A stretch of 45,244 nucleotides of DNA, taken from Desulfovibrio sp. Lineage in GTDB: Bacteria; Desulfobacterota; Desulfovibrionia; Desulfovibrionales; Desulfovibrionaceae. The position numbers were made by a program, and so were the translations under genes. Shown piece by piece: positions 7,827 to 17,599 of the stretch. The DNA is taken from contig JAISZH010000101.1 of NCBI GenBank assembly GCA_031269345.1, positions 1 through 45,244 on the forward strand. Reading direction: 5' to 3'. Below the pieces are notes generated by a model, which searched no databases, had not been told where the DNA came from, and was given only the letters and a program-made list of their open reading frames with translations. Each line of letters starts with the position of its first letter. The stretch's first letter is position 1.

Positions 7827-10253
7827 ATGGCATACCAGTGCGGACAGGAGAATACATCCGGGCAACGAGATGTTTCAGTTATAGATGTGAAAAAGAACCC
7901 CGTTTCAAAATTCATTATTATCATTATTCTGGTGTGGACCTCCTTTATTGGCGTCCTGCTCTGGTACAATATCGGTCAAACCTATAAAAACGCCTATAAA
8001 TCAGCCTTGTTACAAGCGAGAACCGCCTATGAAAAGGATGTTGTCTATCGGCGCTGGGTTTCCGGAATGGGTGGCGTTTACGGCAAAGTCAGTGAAACGC
8101 TGCCCCCCAACCCATATCTTAAAGATGACGGCACACGGGAAATCACAGGCCCGAACGGTGTCACATACACCAAAATCAATCCGGCTTACATGACGCGCCT
8201 GGTTCATGAACTGGGCAGGCTGAACTCCGGAGTGGAAGGACATATTACCAGTACCAATCCTATCCGGCCCGGGAACATGGCGGATCAATGGGAAACGGAT
8301 GCCCTGAATGCATTGACCGGCAGCGAGGGCTTGAAAGAGATTTCCGCTGTCCAGACCATCCGCGACCAGGAATACCTCCGATTTATGGGCACCTTGCCTG
8401 TGGAACAGAGCTGCATGAGTTGCCACGCCTTTCAGGGATATAAGGTCGGGGATCAGCGCGGCGGCATCAGCGTGGCGGTACCCATGTTTCCTTTTCTTCT
8501 CTCGGCGAAGGAAACCGCAACCGGGCTGACCGTCACACATGTCAGCATCTGGTTGCTCGGCATCTTTATCTTTTTCTTCTTATACAAACATCTGGCCCAA
8601 TATTTGGAAGAACGGAATCTGGCGGAACAGCAACTTCGGGATTTGGCCAATGATCTGGAAAACCGTGTTGCCGACCGGACAAAGGATTTGATCACCGCTC
8701 GGGAAGAGGCTGAACTCGCAAGCAGGGCTAAAAGCACTTTCCTTTCCAGCATGAGCCATGAAATCCGTACCCCGATGAACGCCATTATCGGCATGATGAC
8801 GGTTGCCAAAAAGGCCAGTACCATTGAGCGCAAAGACTACGCCCTTGATAAAATTGAAATAGCCTCGTCGCATCTGCTCGGCGTCATCAATGACGTGCTG
8901 GACATGTCGAAAATAGAAGCAAACAAAATGGAGCTTGCGCCGGATACATACGATTTTGAAAGAACCATGCAGAAGGTGGTCAATGTGAACTTGTTCCGCA
9001 TTGAAGAGAAAGGGCAGACGCTTACCGTACATCTGGATCAGGATATTCCTGAACGTCTTGTGTATGATGAACAACGCCTGGTGCAGATCCTTACCAACTT
9101 TCTGGGCAACGCGAATAAATTCACACGCGAGGGCGGAACTATAGCAATAAGCGCCGCTTTGGAGGAAAGGCGCGACAACGAGTGTGTCCTCAGGATTGAG
9201 GTAAAGGATAACGGAATCGGCATTGCCCCCGAAGACCAGGCTCGCTTGTTCCAATCCTTTGAACAGGTGGAGAAAAACACCGCCCGCAAATTCGGAGGGA
9301 CCGGACTGGGGCTTGCCATAGCGAAAAGCCTGATTGAAATGATGGGCGGCAAGGTATGGATCGACTCGGAGCAGGGCAAGGGTTCCCTCTTCGGCTTTAC
9401 GATCAAAACTCTTGCTGCCGGCAAACACAGCGGCACCGGCATGCTGCCCGGACGAAACTGGAGCGATATTCGTGTTCTGGCGGTGGATGACGAGGAGGAT
9501 GTCCGTACGTATTTCCTGGAAATTGCGAACCACCATAAGTTTCACTGCGAGGTGGCCGCTGGCGGCATTGAAGCGTTGCGTCTTATAGAAGAAAAGCAGC
9601 CTTATGATATATATTTCCTGGACTGGAAAATGCCTGAAATGGACGGCGTGGAACTGGCACAGCAAATCAAGGAGCATGTGTCCCCGAAAAGCATCATTAT
9701 CATGATTTCAGCCGCCGCCCTAGGAGATTTCCAAGACAAAGCCAAAGCAGTTGGAGTTGAGAAATTTCTGGCCAAACCCCTCTTCGCTTCTTCCATTATT
9801 GATTCCATCCGTGGTTGCCTTGACCGCGCCCCGCTTCTCCGGTCCACCAAAGCGGACGAACAGCCGCAACGTTTCTCGGGGCGTCGGGTATTGCTGGCCG
9901 AGGACGTGGAAATCAACCAGGAAATCGTCCAGGCCCTTCTTGAACCCATGGAAGTGGATATCATTACCGCCTTCAACGGCCGGGAAGCTGTGGATATCTA
10001 TCAGAGCGACCCGGATGCTTTCGATATTATTTTCATGGATATGCAGATGCCCGAAATGGACGGGCTTGAGGCGACACGGCGCATTCGGGCTCTTGACCTG
10101 GAAAAGGCCGGAACAGTCCCCATTATCGCCATGACGGCCAATGTCTTTCGTGAAGATGTGGAACGGTGCATGCAAGCCGGGATGAACGGCCACATTGGCA
10201 AACCCTTGAAATATGAGGAAATTCTCGAAGCGTTGGAAAAATATCTCATCTAA
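7827..10253 (+). CDS. Hybrid sensor histidine kinase: periplasmic DUF3365/Tll0287-like CxxCH domain, HisKA, HATPase, two REC domains
   Basis: N-terminal TM; QSCMSCHAFQGYKVGDQRGGISVAVPM; TM; H-box FLSSMSHEIRTPMNAIIGMM; G boxes KDNGIGI, GGTGLGLAI; REC motifs DIYFLDWKMPEMDG and DIIFMDMQMPEMDG. Confidence 0.92.
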   Translation: MAYQCGQENTSGQRDVSVIDVKKNPVSKFIIIIILVWTSFIGVLLWYNIGQTYKNAYKSALLQARTAYEKDVVYRRWVSGMGGVYGKVSETLPPNPYLKDDGTREITGPNGVTYTKINPAYMTRLVHELGRLNSGVEGHITSTNPIRPGNMADQWETDALNALTGSEGLKEISAVQTIRDQEYLRFMGTLPVEQSCMSCHAFQGYKVGDQRGGISVAVPMFPFLLSAKETATGLTVTHVSIWLLGIFIFFFLYKHLAQYLEERNLAEQQLRDLANDLENRVADRTKDLITAREEAELASRAKSTFLSSMSHEIRTPMNAIIGMMTVAKKASTIERKDYALDKIEIASSHLLGVINDVLDMSKIEANKMELAPDTYDFERTMQKVVNVNLFRIEEKGQTLTVHLDQDIPERLVYDEQRLVQILTNFLGNANKFTREGGTIAISAALEERRDNECVLRIEVKDNGIGIAPEDQARLFQSFEQVEKNTARKFGGTGLGLAIAKSLIEMMGGKVWIDSEQGKGSLFGFTIKTLAAGKHSGTGMLPGRNWSDIRVLAVDDEEDVRTYFLEIANHHKFHCEVAAGGIEALRLIEEKQPYDIYFLDWKMPEMDGVELAQQIKEHVSPKSIIIMISAAALGDFQDKAKAVGVEKFLAKPLFASSIIDSIRGCLDRAPLLRSTKADEQPQRFSGRRVLLAEDVEINQEIVQALLEPMEVDIITAFNGREAVDIYQSDPDAFDIIFMDMQMPEMDGLEATRRIRALDLEKAGTVPIIAMTANVFREDVERCMQAGMNGHIGKPLKYEEILEALEKYLI

Positions 10254-10282
10254 GGAAACACTGATTGATTGGGGCTCCGCCC
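10251..10282. mobile_element. MITE-like element, left part (interrupted by IS)
   Basis: taaggaaacactgattgatt is an inverted copy of aataaatcagtgtttccctaaa at ~11753-11773. Confidence 0.6.
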
Positions 10283-11635
10283 CATAAGCGCTAACTAATT
10301 TTAAAAGCCCATGCAGGGCCGTCGTTTACGCGGCGGCTCAGCCAACTCACGCTTGATATTATGCCAATTTGAAAGAACGCCTCGTAAATCTTGATATGGC
10401 AGAATCACTGCCGTCAATTGGTGGAACATAAAGGCAAATTCCCTCCAGCGACTCCTTGTCAATTTCCTCGCACTCTTCCCTCCAGGGGGAAATTGCGCCC
10501 TCATAGGCGAGCAGTTTTTCTGTCAGTAGCGCGACGAATAGTTTTCCGTAAAGCCAAGCTTTCGAACTTTCGTCATCATATTTAGGCAAATGCCCGAATC
10601 CGGCCAATTGCTTAAATCTCTTGAACACAAGCTCAATCTGCCAGCGTAAACGATAGTAGTTGAGAATGGAGTCAATGGTGTGCTCTTTCTCAAATGTGGT
10701 GAATATTATTATATAGTCGGCATAAAACAACGTGCTCTCGCGAACATTGCGGCTGTTTTTATTGGCTTTGCGAAGGATCTTTTTGCGAGATTGTGCTGCA
10801 GCCTCGGCTGACTTGCGCATAGCGCATATCCGTCCTTTTACAGGTTTGCTGTCCTTACCGCGAATTTGAACATCCCATTCTCCAGCCATCCCAGCTGCGC
10901 TCAGTTTTCCAAGCTCTCCCAACAAGTCAAACTTGTCTCCATTTTTGTCGGCAAGGAGGACTGCTTCCGGCTGAAGGCGAACGGTTATGAAGCCTCCGCT
11001 ATCTACTACATACTCCAGGCCTTTGCCTCTGCAATACACACGATCAGCCAGGATATGGTCACCTTTGTTAATGGGAAACCTTTGCAAAGATTCGTTGCAG
11101 CCCTTACCTTTGATGCCACTGATTGAGAAAGAATCGCAACTAAAATCAGGCAGATTGATGCAGTAGTGAATCCTCCACTGGCTGCCTGTTTGCCCTGGCT
11201 CTTTTACATGAGTCGCGTCAAACACTCGGAGGGGCAGCTTGGCTGATTCCATATTTACTGTGCCCCTCTCGCCAAGAAGGGCCACACACATCGCATGGAA
11301 CCAGGGACCACATTTTTTAAGTCGTTTCATAAGCGCTACATCGGACATATCAGCCAACCCAGTTGCCTTGGCACGGGCGGCGGTTTCACGCAAAGAATAG
11401 CCACACGCGCAATGCAGCAACATTGTGCGCAGCAAAGAATCCGGCGACTTGTCTTTGCGCAACCCCTTCAACGCTCCATACTCCTGCGCAAGCTGAAGCC
11501 ATTTCTGAGGAAGGAAAGTCAGTAATTCTTGCCAATCATCTTGGATCGTAATTGTTTTCATGGGCAAACCTCCAAATGCTCGCTTGGGAAGGTTTACCAT
11601 AAAAATAAACAGAAGAAAACTAGTTAGCGCTTATG
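10283..11635 (-). mobile_element. IS4-family insertion sequence with terminal inverted repeats and 11-bp target duplication
   Basis: Ends CATAAGCGCTAACTAATTTT ... AAAACTAGTTAGCGCTTATG; flanked by gggctccgccc at 10272-10282 and 11636-11646. Confidence 0.85.
10359..11600 (-). CDS. IS4-family DDE transposase (likely start at the internal MKTITIQDDW)
   Basis: DDE motifs: FDATHV, ILADRVYCRG, and Y-x2-R-x3-E-x6-K signature YRLRWQIELVFKRFK. Confidence 0.9.
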   Translation of the reverse strand: MVNLPKRAFGGLPMKTITIQDDWQELLTFLPQKWLQLAQEYGALKGLRKDKSPDSLLRTMLLHCACGYSLRETAARAKATGLADMSDVALMKRLKKCGPWFHAMCVALLGERGTVNMESAKLPLRVFDATHVKEPGQTGSQWRIHYCINLPDFSCDSFSISGIKGKGCNESLQRFPINKGDHILADRVYCRGKGLEYVVDSGGFITVRLQPEAVLLADKNGDKFDLLGELGKLSAAGMAGEWDVQIRGKDSKPVKGRICAMRKSAEAAAQSRKKILRKANKNSRNVRESTLFYADYIIIFTTFEKEHTIDSILNYYRLRWQIELVFKRFKQLAGFGHLPKYDDESSKAWLYGKLFVALLTEKLLAYEGAISPWREECEEIDKESLEGICLYVPPIDGSDSAISRFTRRSFKLA

Positions 11636-11773
11636 GGGCTCCGCCCCGAACCCCGCCGGGGGAAATGATTTCCCCCGGACCCCCTCAGCTGGGGGTCAGG
11701 GGAATCATTCCCCTGCTGAGGGAGTGTGAGGAGGTAAAGCCTCCTCACTGGAATAAATCAGTGTTTCCCTAAA
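11636..11773. mobile_element. MITE-like element, right part, hairpin-rich
   Basis: Hairpins ccgggggaaatgatttcccccgg, ccctcagctgggggtcaggggaatcattcccctgctgaggg and gaggaggtaaagcctcctc; ends in aatcagtgtttccctaaa. Confidence 0.6.
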
Positions 11774-11996
11774 CATTTTCTGGGCCGGGCCGATAGATTC
11801 CATGTGGAAACAGGCCCTGAAATCAGACGCCGCGTTTCATACCAAGTCGCATCCAAACGAGTTTGAATGCAAGACGCCAAAAGGAATTTTTAACCAAGAA
11901 GGCAGTATGGGCCTTCAGGCCATGCGTCTTGCGGTTGGGCGGAATCGGGCTGTCCCTGCCTGAAGGCCGGGGTCTCAAACCGTAAAGGAAACTCAG

Positions 11997-12473
11997 ATGA
12001 AGGATGCCGCGCCGCCTTATCAAATTCTTGTGCTTAACGGGCCGAATCTGGCTTTTATAGGCAGCCGGCGGCCAGAGATATACGGAGATCGTCCCCTGTC
12101 GGACATCCCGGAAATGGTTTCCGCTTTGCTCAAAGAGGAAAAGTCGAGGGTCAACCTGATTTTTTTTCAGAGCAACAGTGAAAGCGGGCTCATCGAGCGT
12201 TTGGAAAAGGCACGGAAGGACGCGGTGCACGGCATAGTCCTCAACGCCGGGGCCTATACGCATACCAGTCTGGCGCTGGGTGACTGCATCGAATGGATCG
12301 GGATTCCGGTTGTAGAGGTGCATATCACCAATATTTTCGCCCGTGCCGAAAAAATCCGCAGCCGCAGCTTTCTTGCCCCGCATGCCCTCGGAATAATTTC
12401 CGGTTTCGGCCTGCAAAGCTACGCTCTGGGCGTTTTGGCGCTCTATGCGCATCTGTCCGGTATTGCGGAATAA
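11997..12473 (+). CDS. aroQ: Type II 3-dehydroquinate dehydratase
   Basis: [49 protein letters not shown]. Confidence 0.9.
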   Translation: MKDAAPPYQILVLNGPNLAFIGSRRPEIYGDRPLSDIPEMVSALLKEEKSRVNLIFFQSNSESGLIERLEKARKDAVHGIVLNAGAYTHTSLALGDCIEWIGIPVVEVHITNIFARAEKIRSRSFLAPHALGIISGFGLQSYALGVLALYAHLSGIAE

Positions 12474-12492
12474 TTTGCCTGTTGGAGGAAAT

Positions 12493-13050
12493 ATGTATTC
12501 GACTACGGATTTCAGGAAGGGACTTAAAATTGAAATAGACGGCATCCCTTATGAAATAATAGAATTTCAGCATTTCAAGCCCGGCAAGGGCGGGGCCATG
12601 GTACGCACCAAACTGCGTAATTTCCTCAACGGGCGGGTACAGGACATCACCTTCCGCTCCGGCGAGAAAGTTGAGAAGCCGGACCTGGAAGCACGAGAGA
12701 TGCAGTTTCTGTATCGCGAGAGCGATGAGCTGATATTTATGGATCTTACCAGTTATGAGCAGATGCACATAAAAGGGGATGCGGCTGCGGGTAAAGCCGG
12801 CTATCTTAAGGAGAGCCAGGTTGTGCAGGTTTTGCTTTACAATGGAGAGCCTCTTGATATCGAACTGCCAGCCGCGCTGGTCTTTGAGGTGACGGAGACG
12901 GAACCGGGGGTCAAGGGGGATACGGTATCCAATGTCACCAAACCCGCGACACTGGAAACCGGCTTGGTGATCCAGGTACCTATTTTCGTAAACAAGGGCG
13001 ACAGGTTGAAGGTCGATACCCGCTCAGGCGCTTATCTGGGGCGTGAATAA
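12493..13050 (+). CDS. efp: Elongation factor P
   Basis: [43 protein letters not shown]...; RBS ggagga upstream. Confidence 0.95.
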   Translation: MYSTTDFRKGLKIEIDGIPYEIIEFQHFKPGKGGAMVRTKLRNFLNGRVQDITFRSGEKVEKPDLEAREMQFLYRESDELIFMDLTSYEQMHIKGDAAAGKAGYLKESQVVQVLLYNGEPLDIELPAALVFEVTETEPGVKGDTVSNVTKPATLETGLVIQVPIFVNKGDRLKVDTRSGAYLGRE

Positions 13051-16000
13051 TGGCGATAAGCATGACTGAACAGGGGCGGAGAAGGGTTTCGCCCAGCGAT
13101 GGAGGCAGGCTCGGACGCGATGTCACCGGGCTCTTGTCCATTTTTTTCTGCGTACTTGTCATTTTGAGTCTGGCTACATTCGACAGCCGCGATCCCTGGC
13201 TTAACCATGTAGTGAGCGGAGCGGCCGCCGTGCGTAATAAAACCGGGCTGTTCGGGGCTTATATCGCCGGTTTTATGTATGACATTTTCGGAGCGGCTTC
13301 CTGGACCCTGCCGGCTTTTCTGAGTCTTGCCGGCGCAAGGCGCATATTGTGCGCGCAACCCTGGCCCTGGTGGCGCTGGACCGGTTTTATTTTCCTGGCT
13401 TTTTGCGTCAGCGTCGCCGGAGCGGCCGGCGATCTGGGAGATGTGACAATTTTCAACCGCGGGGCCGCGCCCGCAGGGTCAGGCAATATCTCAGCCCATG
13501 GAGGAGGAATCCTAGGACAGATCATTTATGTGTGGATGCTGGGCTGGCTGAGTCCGGCAGGGGCTTTTCTCGTGTGGCTGTTCAGCCTGCTTTTGGCCGC
13601 GCAGATGCTTTCCGGCCTGTCTTTGCCTTTCATCCTCAATGCCGGATTTGTTTCGGCGCGCGCCCTGTTTGTGAGACTGGCGGAAGCGTTTTCAGCGCGC
13701 CGCGAAGAAAGAAGGCGGGAACCCCAACCTGAGCCTGATGCGCGAAAAAATTTCGGCAGAGGTGTCATTTTCCCCGGTCGGGCAAACAGAAGGCCGGACC
13801 GGGCGGAAAATACAGATAGCTCGGACGGAAAACAGGAGAAGGCGGACGTTCCTGCGCGCAAAGAAAAAAGCAACGCGCCGCTCGAAGATGTGGATGATGA
13901 CATGCCCCCCTGGGTTTCTGATTTTGAAAGCGGCCGCCTTGGGCTTCCTTCGTCCGCCGAGGATCCGGTGCAGGCGCCGCCTGTCTGCGTACCTTGGCGA
14001 AAGCCGGAAAACGAAGGGGAAGACCTGTTGCAGACGCTTTGGGCGGAGGAACAGGCGCGGCTGGACAACGGCAACGCGGATGTCGGCATGGGCAAAGATG
14101 CAACGATCGCAAGCGTTTCCCCTTGCTCACCTGAAGAGCTGGCGCTTTCCCCGCAAACAGCGGCCGCTGTGCTGGCTCTGCGCAAGGCCGGGGACGAGCC
14201 GTTTCCGGAACTTCCGGTCCATCCCCCTATTATTCAGTCCTGCGCAGGGGAAGATAAAATTGAAGACGACTTCGACAAGTATCTGAAAGAAGAGATATAT
14301 TCTCCTGCCGCTTCAACTGCTTCGGCAGTGACTGTCCTGGTCGCGCCGGATGCGCCGCCTTGCCTGTCGACGGACGCGCAGCAGGGTCTGACCCCGCAAG
14401 TACAGCCCGCAAACCAAAGCTGCGTTGAAGAAACAGCCCCCGATACATCCGTGACGGCCGGACTTGAAGATGACAAAACACGGCCCGATAATGCTCCACC
14501 AGCAACCGACGCGCGTCCGGCGGCAGGGAAAATAGTGCGTATGACTTTTTCGCTCCGCCCTCCTTCTTCTGGAACAAGCGCATCGGTAAACATTCTTTCG
14601 ACAACGAAACCTCAGGAGAACGCATCGGAGAAAAGCGCTTCCGTACCGGAATCCGCACCGGGAAAAATCGAAATACAACCGTCACAGTGGGAAGAAAAAC
14701 TCCCTCCGGTTTTTGCCGAAAAGGAGGGGAACGCTTTTGCTCTTTCCGATGATGAGCGGACTTCACCGGTAACAACTGTTGCTCCTTCGATTACGAAAAT
14801 CGAAGCGTATGGCGGGGCAGCAGTGCAGCCGGCGTCGAAAGCCAGCAAAATGTTGTTGCCGTCTTTGCAGCTTCTGGACGCCGCTCCTCAAGTTTTTGGG
14901 GGGATTGAGCGCGAAAAGCTGGAGCAGAAGGGCGGAAACCTTATGGGTTGCCTGAACGACTTTGGCGTGCAGGGTGAACTTGTGGGCATCACTCCGGGGC
15001 CGGTGGTGACGATGTTTGAAATAAGGCCTGCCCCGGGAGTGCGTGTAGCGCGCATATCCAACTTAAGCGACGATCTCGCTCTCGCCTTGAAAGCCGTGGC
15101 CGTGCGCATTCAGGCCCCTGTGCCCGGCACGGATACCGTCGGCATTGAAATTCCCAACGACAAACGCGAAACCGTATACCTGAGGGAACTGCTCGATTCG
15201 GCGGAGTTCACGAATTCCCGCTCTCTGCTGACCTTGGCTTTGGGCAAGGATATAGCCGGGCATCCGGTGACGGCCGATCTTGCTTCGATGCCTCACCTTC
15301 TGGTGGCTGGCGCCACCGGCGCCGGGAAAAGCGTCGGCATAAATTCAATCATTTTGTCTTTGCTCTACAAAGCGCGACCGGAGGAAGTAAAGCTTCTGCT
15401 GGTAGACCCCAAACGTGTCGAAATGGCCGCCTATGCGGATCTTCCCCATCTTGTGCATCCTGTGGTCACGGACGTGCAGTTGGCCAAAAACGCTCTGGAG
15501 TGGGCTGTAGCGGAAATGGAGCGGCGTTACGCCTGCATAGCCAGGGCTATGGTGCGCAACGTTACGGATTACAACGCCAAAATAGCCGCCTTTGGGTCTT
15601 GCCCTCCGCCGGGTATGGAAGATTTGGCTCCCATGCCTTTCCTGGTCATAATAATTGACGAATTTGCGGATCTTATGCTGACGGCGGCAAAAGAAGTGGA
15701 AACGAGTATCGTACGTCTGGCCCAACTGGCCCGCGCGGCCGGAATCCATCTGGTCCTGGCCACGCAACGTCCGAGCGTGGATGTGGTCACCGGACTGATC
15801 AAGGCCAATTTTCTCTGCCGCATAGCCTTTCAGGTGATGTCGAAGCACGATTCCCGGACCATTCTGGACGCTGTGGGCGCGGAACACCTGCTTGGCAAGG
15901 GCGATATGCTGTTTAAGCCCAGTGGGGGGAAATTCAAACGCCTGCACGGAGCTTTTGTCAGCGACGACAATGTTAACGTAGTGGTGGACTACTGGAAGTC

Positions 16001-16271
16001 CTTGCAACTACCTGATTATAAAATTAATTTTATCGAGTGGGGCCAGGATGCAGGCGGGGGCGGAACCGGCAGTGGCGGAGACCTTTATTCCGACCCCATG
16101 TACAATGAGGCGGTCGAATTTGTCCGGGATCGGGGCACGGCTTCCATTTCTCTCATTCAGCGCAAATTCAGCATAGGTTTCAACAAGGCCGCCCGTTTAG
16201 TGGAACAGATGGAGGCGGACGGGATCATTGGGCCGGCGGACGGCAGCAAGCCGCGTAAAGTCACCGGATAG
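13050..16271 (+). CDS. ftsK: DNA translocase FtsK
   Basis: N-terminal TM region, long Pro/Ala-rich linker, Walker A VAGATGAGKSVGIN, Walker B FLVIIIDEFADLM, C-terminal winged-helix gamma domain. Confidence 0.95.
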   Translation: MAISMTEQGRRRVSPSDGGRLGRDVTGLLSIFFCVLVILSLATFDSRDPWLNHVVSGAAAVRNKTGLFGAYIAGFMYDIFGAASWTLPAFLSLAGARRILCAQPWPWWRWTGFIFLAFCVSVAGAAGDLGDVTIFNRGAAPAGSGNISAHGGGILGQIIYVWMLGWLSPAGAFLVWLFSLLLAAQMLSGLSLPFILNAGFVSARALFVRLAEAFSARREERRREPQPEPDARKNFGRGVIFPGRANRRPDRAENTDSSDGKQEKADVPARKEKSNAPLEDVDDDMPPWVSDFESGRLGLPSSAEDPVQAPPVCVPWRKPENEGEDLLQTLWAEEQARLDNGNADVGMGKDATIASVSPCSPEELALSPQTAAAVLALRKAGDEPFPELPVHPPIIQSCAGEDKIEDDFDKYLKEEIYSPAASTASAVTVLVAPDAPPCLSTDAQQGLTPQVQPANQSCVEETAPDTSVTAGLEDDKTRPDNAPPATDARPAAGKIVRMTFSLRPPSSGTSASVNILSTTKPQENASEKSASVPESAPGKIEIQPSQWEEKLPPVFAEKEGNAFALSDDERTSPVTTVAPSITKIEAYGGAAVQPASKASKMLLPSLQLLDAAPQVFGGIEREKLEQKGGNLMGCLNDFGVQGELVGITPGPVVTMFEIRPAPGVRVARISNLSDDLALALKAVAVRIQAPVPGTDTVGIEIPNDKRETVYLRELLDSAEFTNSRSLLTLALGKDIAGHPVTADLASMPHLLVAGATGAGKSVGINSIILSLLYKARPEEVKLLLVDPKRVEMAAYADLPHLVHPVVTDVQLAKNALEWAVAEMERRYACIARAMVRNVTDYNAKIAAFGSCPPPGMEDLAPMPFLVIIIDEFADLMLTAAKEVETSIVRLAQLARAAGIHLVLATQRPSVDVVTGLIKANFLCRIAFQVMSKHDSRTILDAVGAEHLLGKGDMLFKPSGGKFKRLHGAFVSDDNVNVVVDYWKSLQLPDYKINFIEWGQDAGGGGTGSGGDLYSDPMYNEAVEFVRDRGTASISLIQRKFSIGFNKAARLVEQMEADGIIGPADGSKPRKVTG

Positions 16272-16351
16272 CATATATCAGTAGAATCAGTAGAATAACA
16301 TATCCGGGCAAGTGACAAATTTGTCCCGTTTTGAAGGAGATGGAAGCGGAC

Positions 16352-17023
16352 ATGCTCAGGTTTATGACGCTACTGCCGGCAATCTGCCTTTTGACGCTCA
16401 TCTTGCCTGTTTGCGCCAGGGCGGCCGGCACTGTGGACAATCTGCAACGCGTCTATGCGGGCATATCGGCCATGCGGGCTGAATTCAGACAGACTTTGCT
16501 GCACAAGGAAAGCGGATCGCGCGAGGAGCGTAGCGGCAGCCTGTTCTTTAAAAAGCCGCTTCTTTTGCGCTGGGAAACGAAAAAACCGGCCCCGGAGCTT
16601 CTGGTGATTGGTCGGGACGCGATCTGGCACGCCTTTCCGGAAGAAGAACTGGTCTACAAGTATTCCCTCAAACTGGCCGGTTCCGCCTCTTTGGCGCGCA
16701 TTGTCACCGGCCAGGCGCGCATTGATCAGGATTTCGATCTGGAAGAGGAAGGACGGGAAGAGGGCCTGCACACACTACGTCTTTATCCTAAAAAGGCCGA
16801 CCAATCGGTGGTGGAGGTTCTGCTTTGGGTGGACCCGGCTAATTTTATGATCCGCAGGTTACGCGTATATGATTTCTACGGCAATGAAAACGAGATCGTC
16901 TTTTCCCGCTATGACGCCAAAACCGGTGTGCGCGATGCCGTTTTCAGCTACACCCCCCCCAAGGGCTTTGAAGTAGAAGACAGAACAGGCGCCGCCGCCC
17001 CTGAGCGTTCTCTGTTCCAATAA
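16352..17023 (+). CDS. lolA: Outer membrane lipoprotein carrier protein LolA-like
   Basis: Signal peptide; LQRVYAGISAMRAEFRQTL..., GSLFFKKPLLLRWETKKPAPELLVIGRDAIW, FSYTPPKGFEV. Confidence 0.85.
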   Translation: MLRFMTLLPAICLLTLILPVCARAAGTVDNLQRVYAGISAMRAEFRQTLLHKESGSREERSGSLFFKKPLLLRWETKKPAPELLVIGRDAIWHAFPEEELVYKYSLKLAGSASLARIVTGQARIDQDFDLEEEGREEGLHTLRLYPKKADQSVVEVLLWVDPANFMIRRLRVYDFYGNENEIVFSRYDAKTGVRDAVFSYTPPKGFEVEDRTGAAAPERSLFQ

Positions 17024-17074
17024 CGGGTTTCACGCATTGCCCGGTTGCGGCGGGATGCGTAACCATCCCTTCCG

Positions 17075-17599
17075 TTATGGCTCTTCGTCCATGAGCAGTA
17101 AACGATCCGACATGGAAGCATGGGGAAGGCTGCCGAATACGTTTGCAGCGATCATGCGCCAGCGATAGGCTTGGGCGGACCTGGGGCAATAGGAAAAGCC
17201 CAGGTCGCCGGTCATGGGATTGAAGCCGGCGCCGGAGGGGGAAAATTCCGCTATTTCGTCTGCCACGAAGGGACAGCCCTGACATTCGTCAAGGCGGCGT
17301 AGCCCGTCCAGTTCAAGGCGCAATCCGTCAAAATTCTGATAGGCTCCTGTAAATTTTCCGCTGAAGGCAATGCATTCGCCTGCTGGAACAGCATGGGATT
17401 CCATCCAGGAAAAGGTCTGGCCTTCGTCCATCGGCCTGGGGTAGCCGGTTTTCCCGCAGGCGGCGCATAACAGCGCCAGGGCACAGGCCATAACCGCCAT
17501 CATGGCCGGACGCGGGAAATCCCGGCAGATACCGTACGCTACGTATTTGTTGCCATCATTGTCGCTCGTCACTTGCGCCCCAGAGTTTTTTCCATTCAT
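17075..17599 (-). CDS. Putative lipoprotein of unknown function (start uncertain; likely internal Met)
   Basis: Signal peptide/lipobox MAVMACALALLCAACGK. Confidence 0.6.
   Translation of the reverse strand: MNGKNSGAQVTSDNDGNKYVAYGICRDFPRPAMMAVMACALALLCAACGKTGYPRPMDEGQTFSWMESHAVPAGECIAFSGKFTGAYQNFDGLRLELDGLRRLDECQGCPFVADEIAEFSPSGAGFNPMTGDLGFSYCPRSAQAYRWRMIAANVFGSLPHASMSDRLLLMDEEP

Noticed and set aside
11823-11995. Possible small ORF (FLVKNSFWRLAFKLVWMRLGMKRGV) upstream of aroQ
   Set aside because: Short, no RBS or family recognised; could be another decayed repeat but unsupported.
13700-14850. Overlapping ORFs on both strands in the middle of ftsK
   Set aside because: This is the low-complexity Pro/Ala/Ser-rich FtsK linker; the main frame continues without interruption and the overlapping frames lack family signatures.
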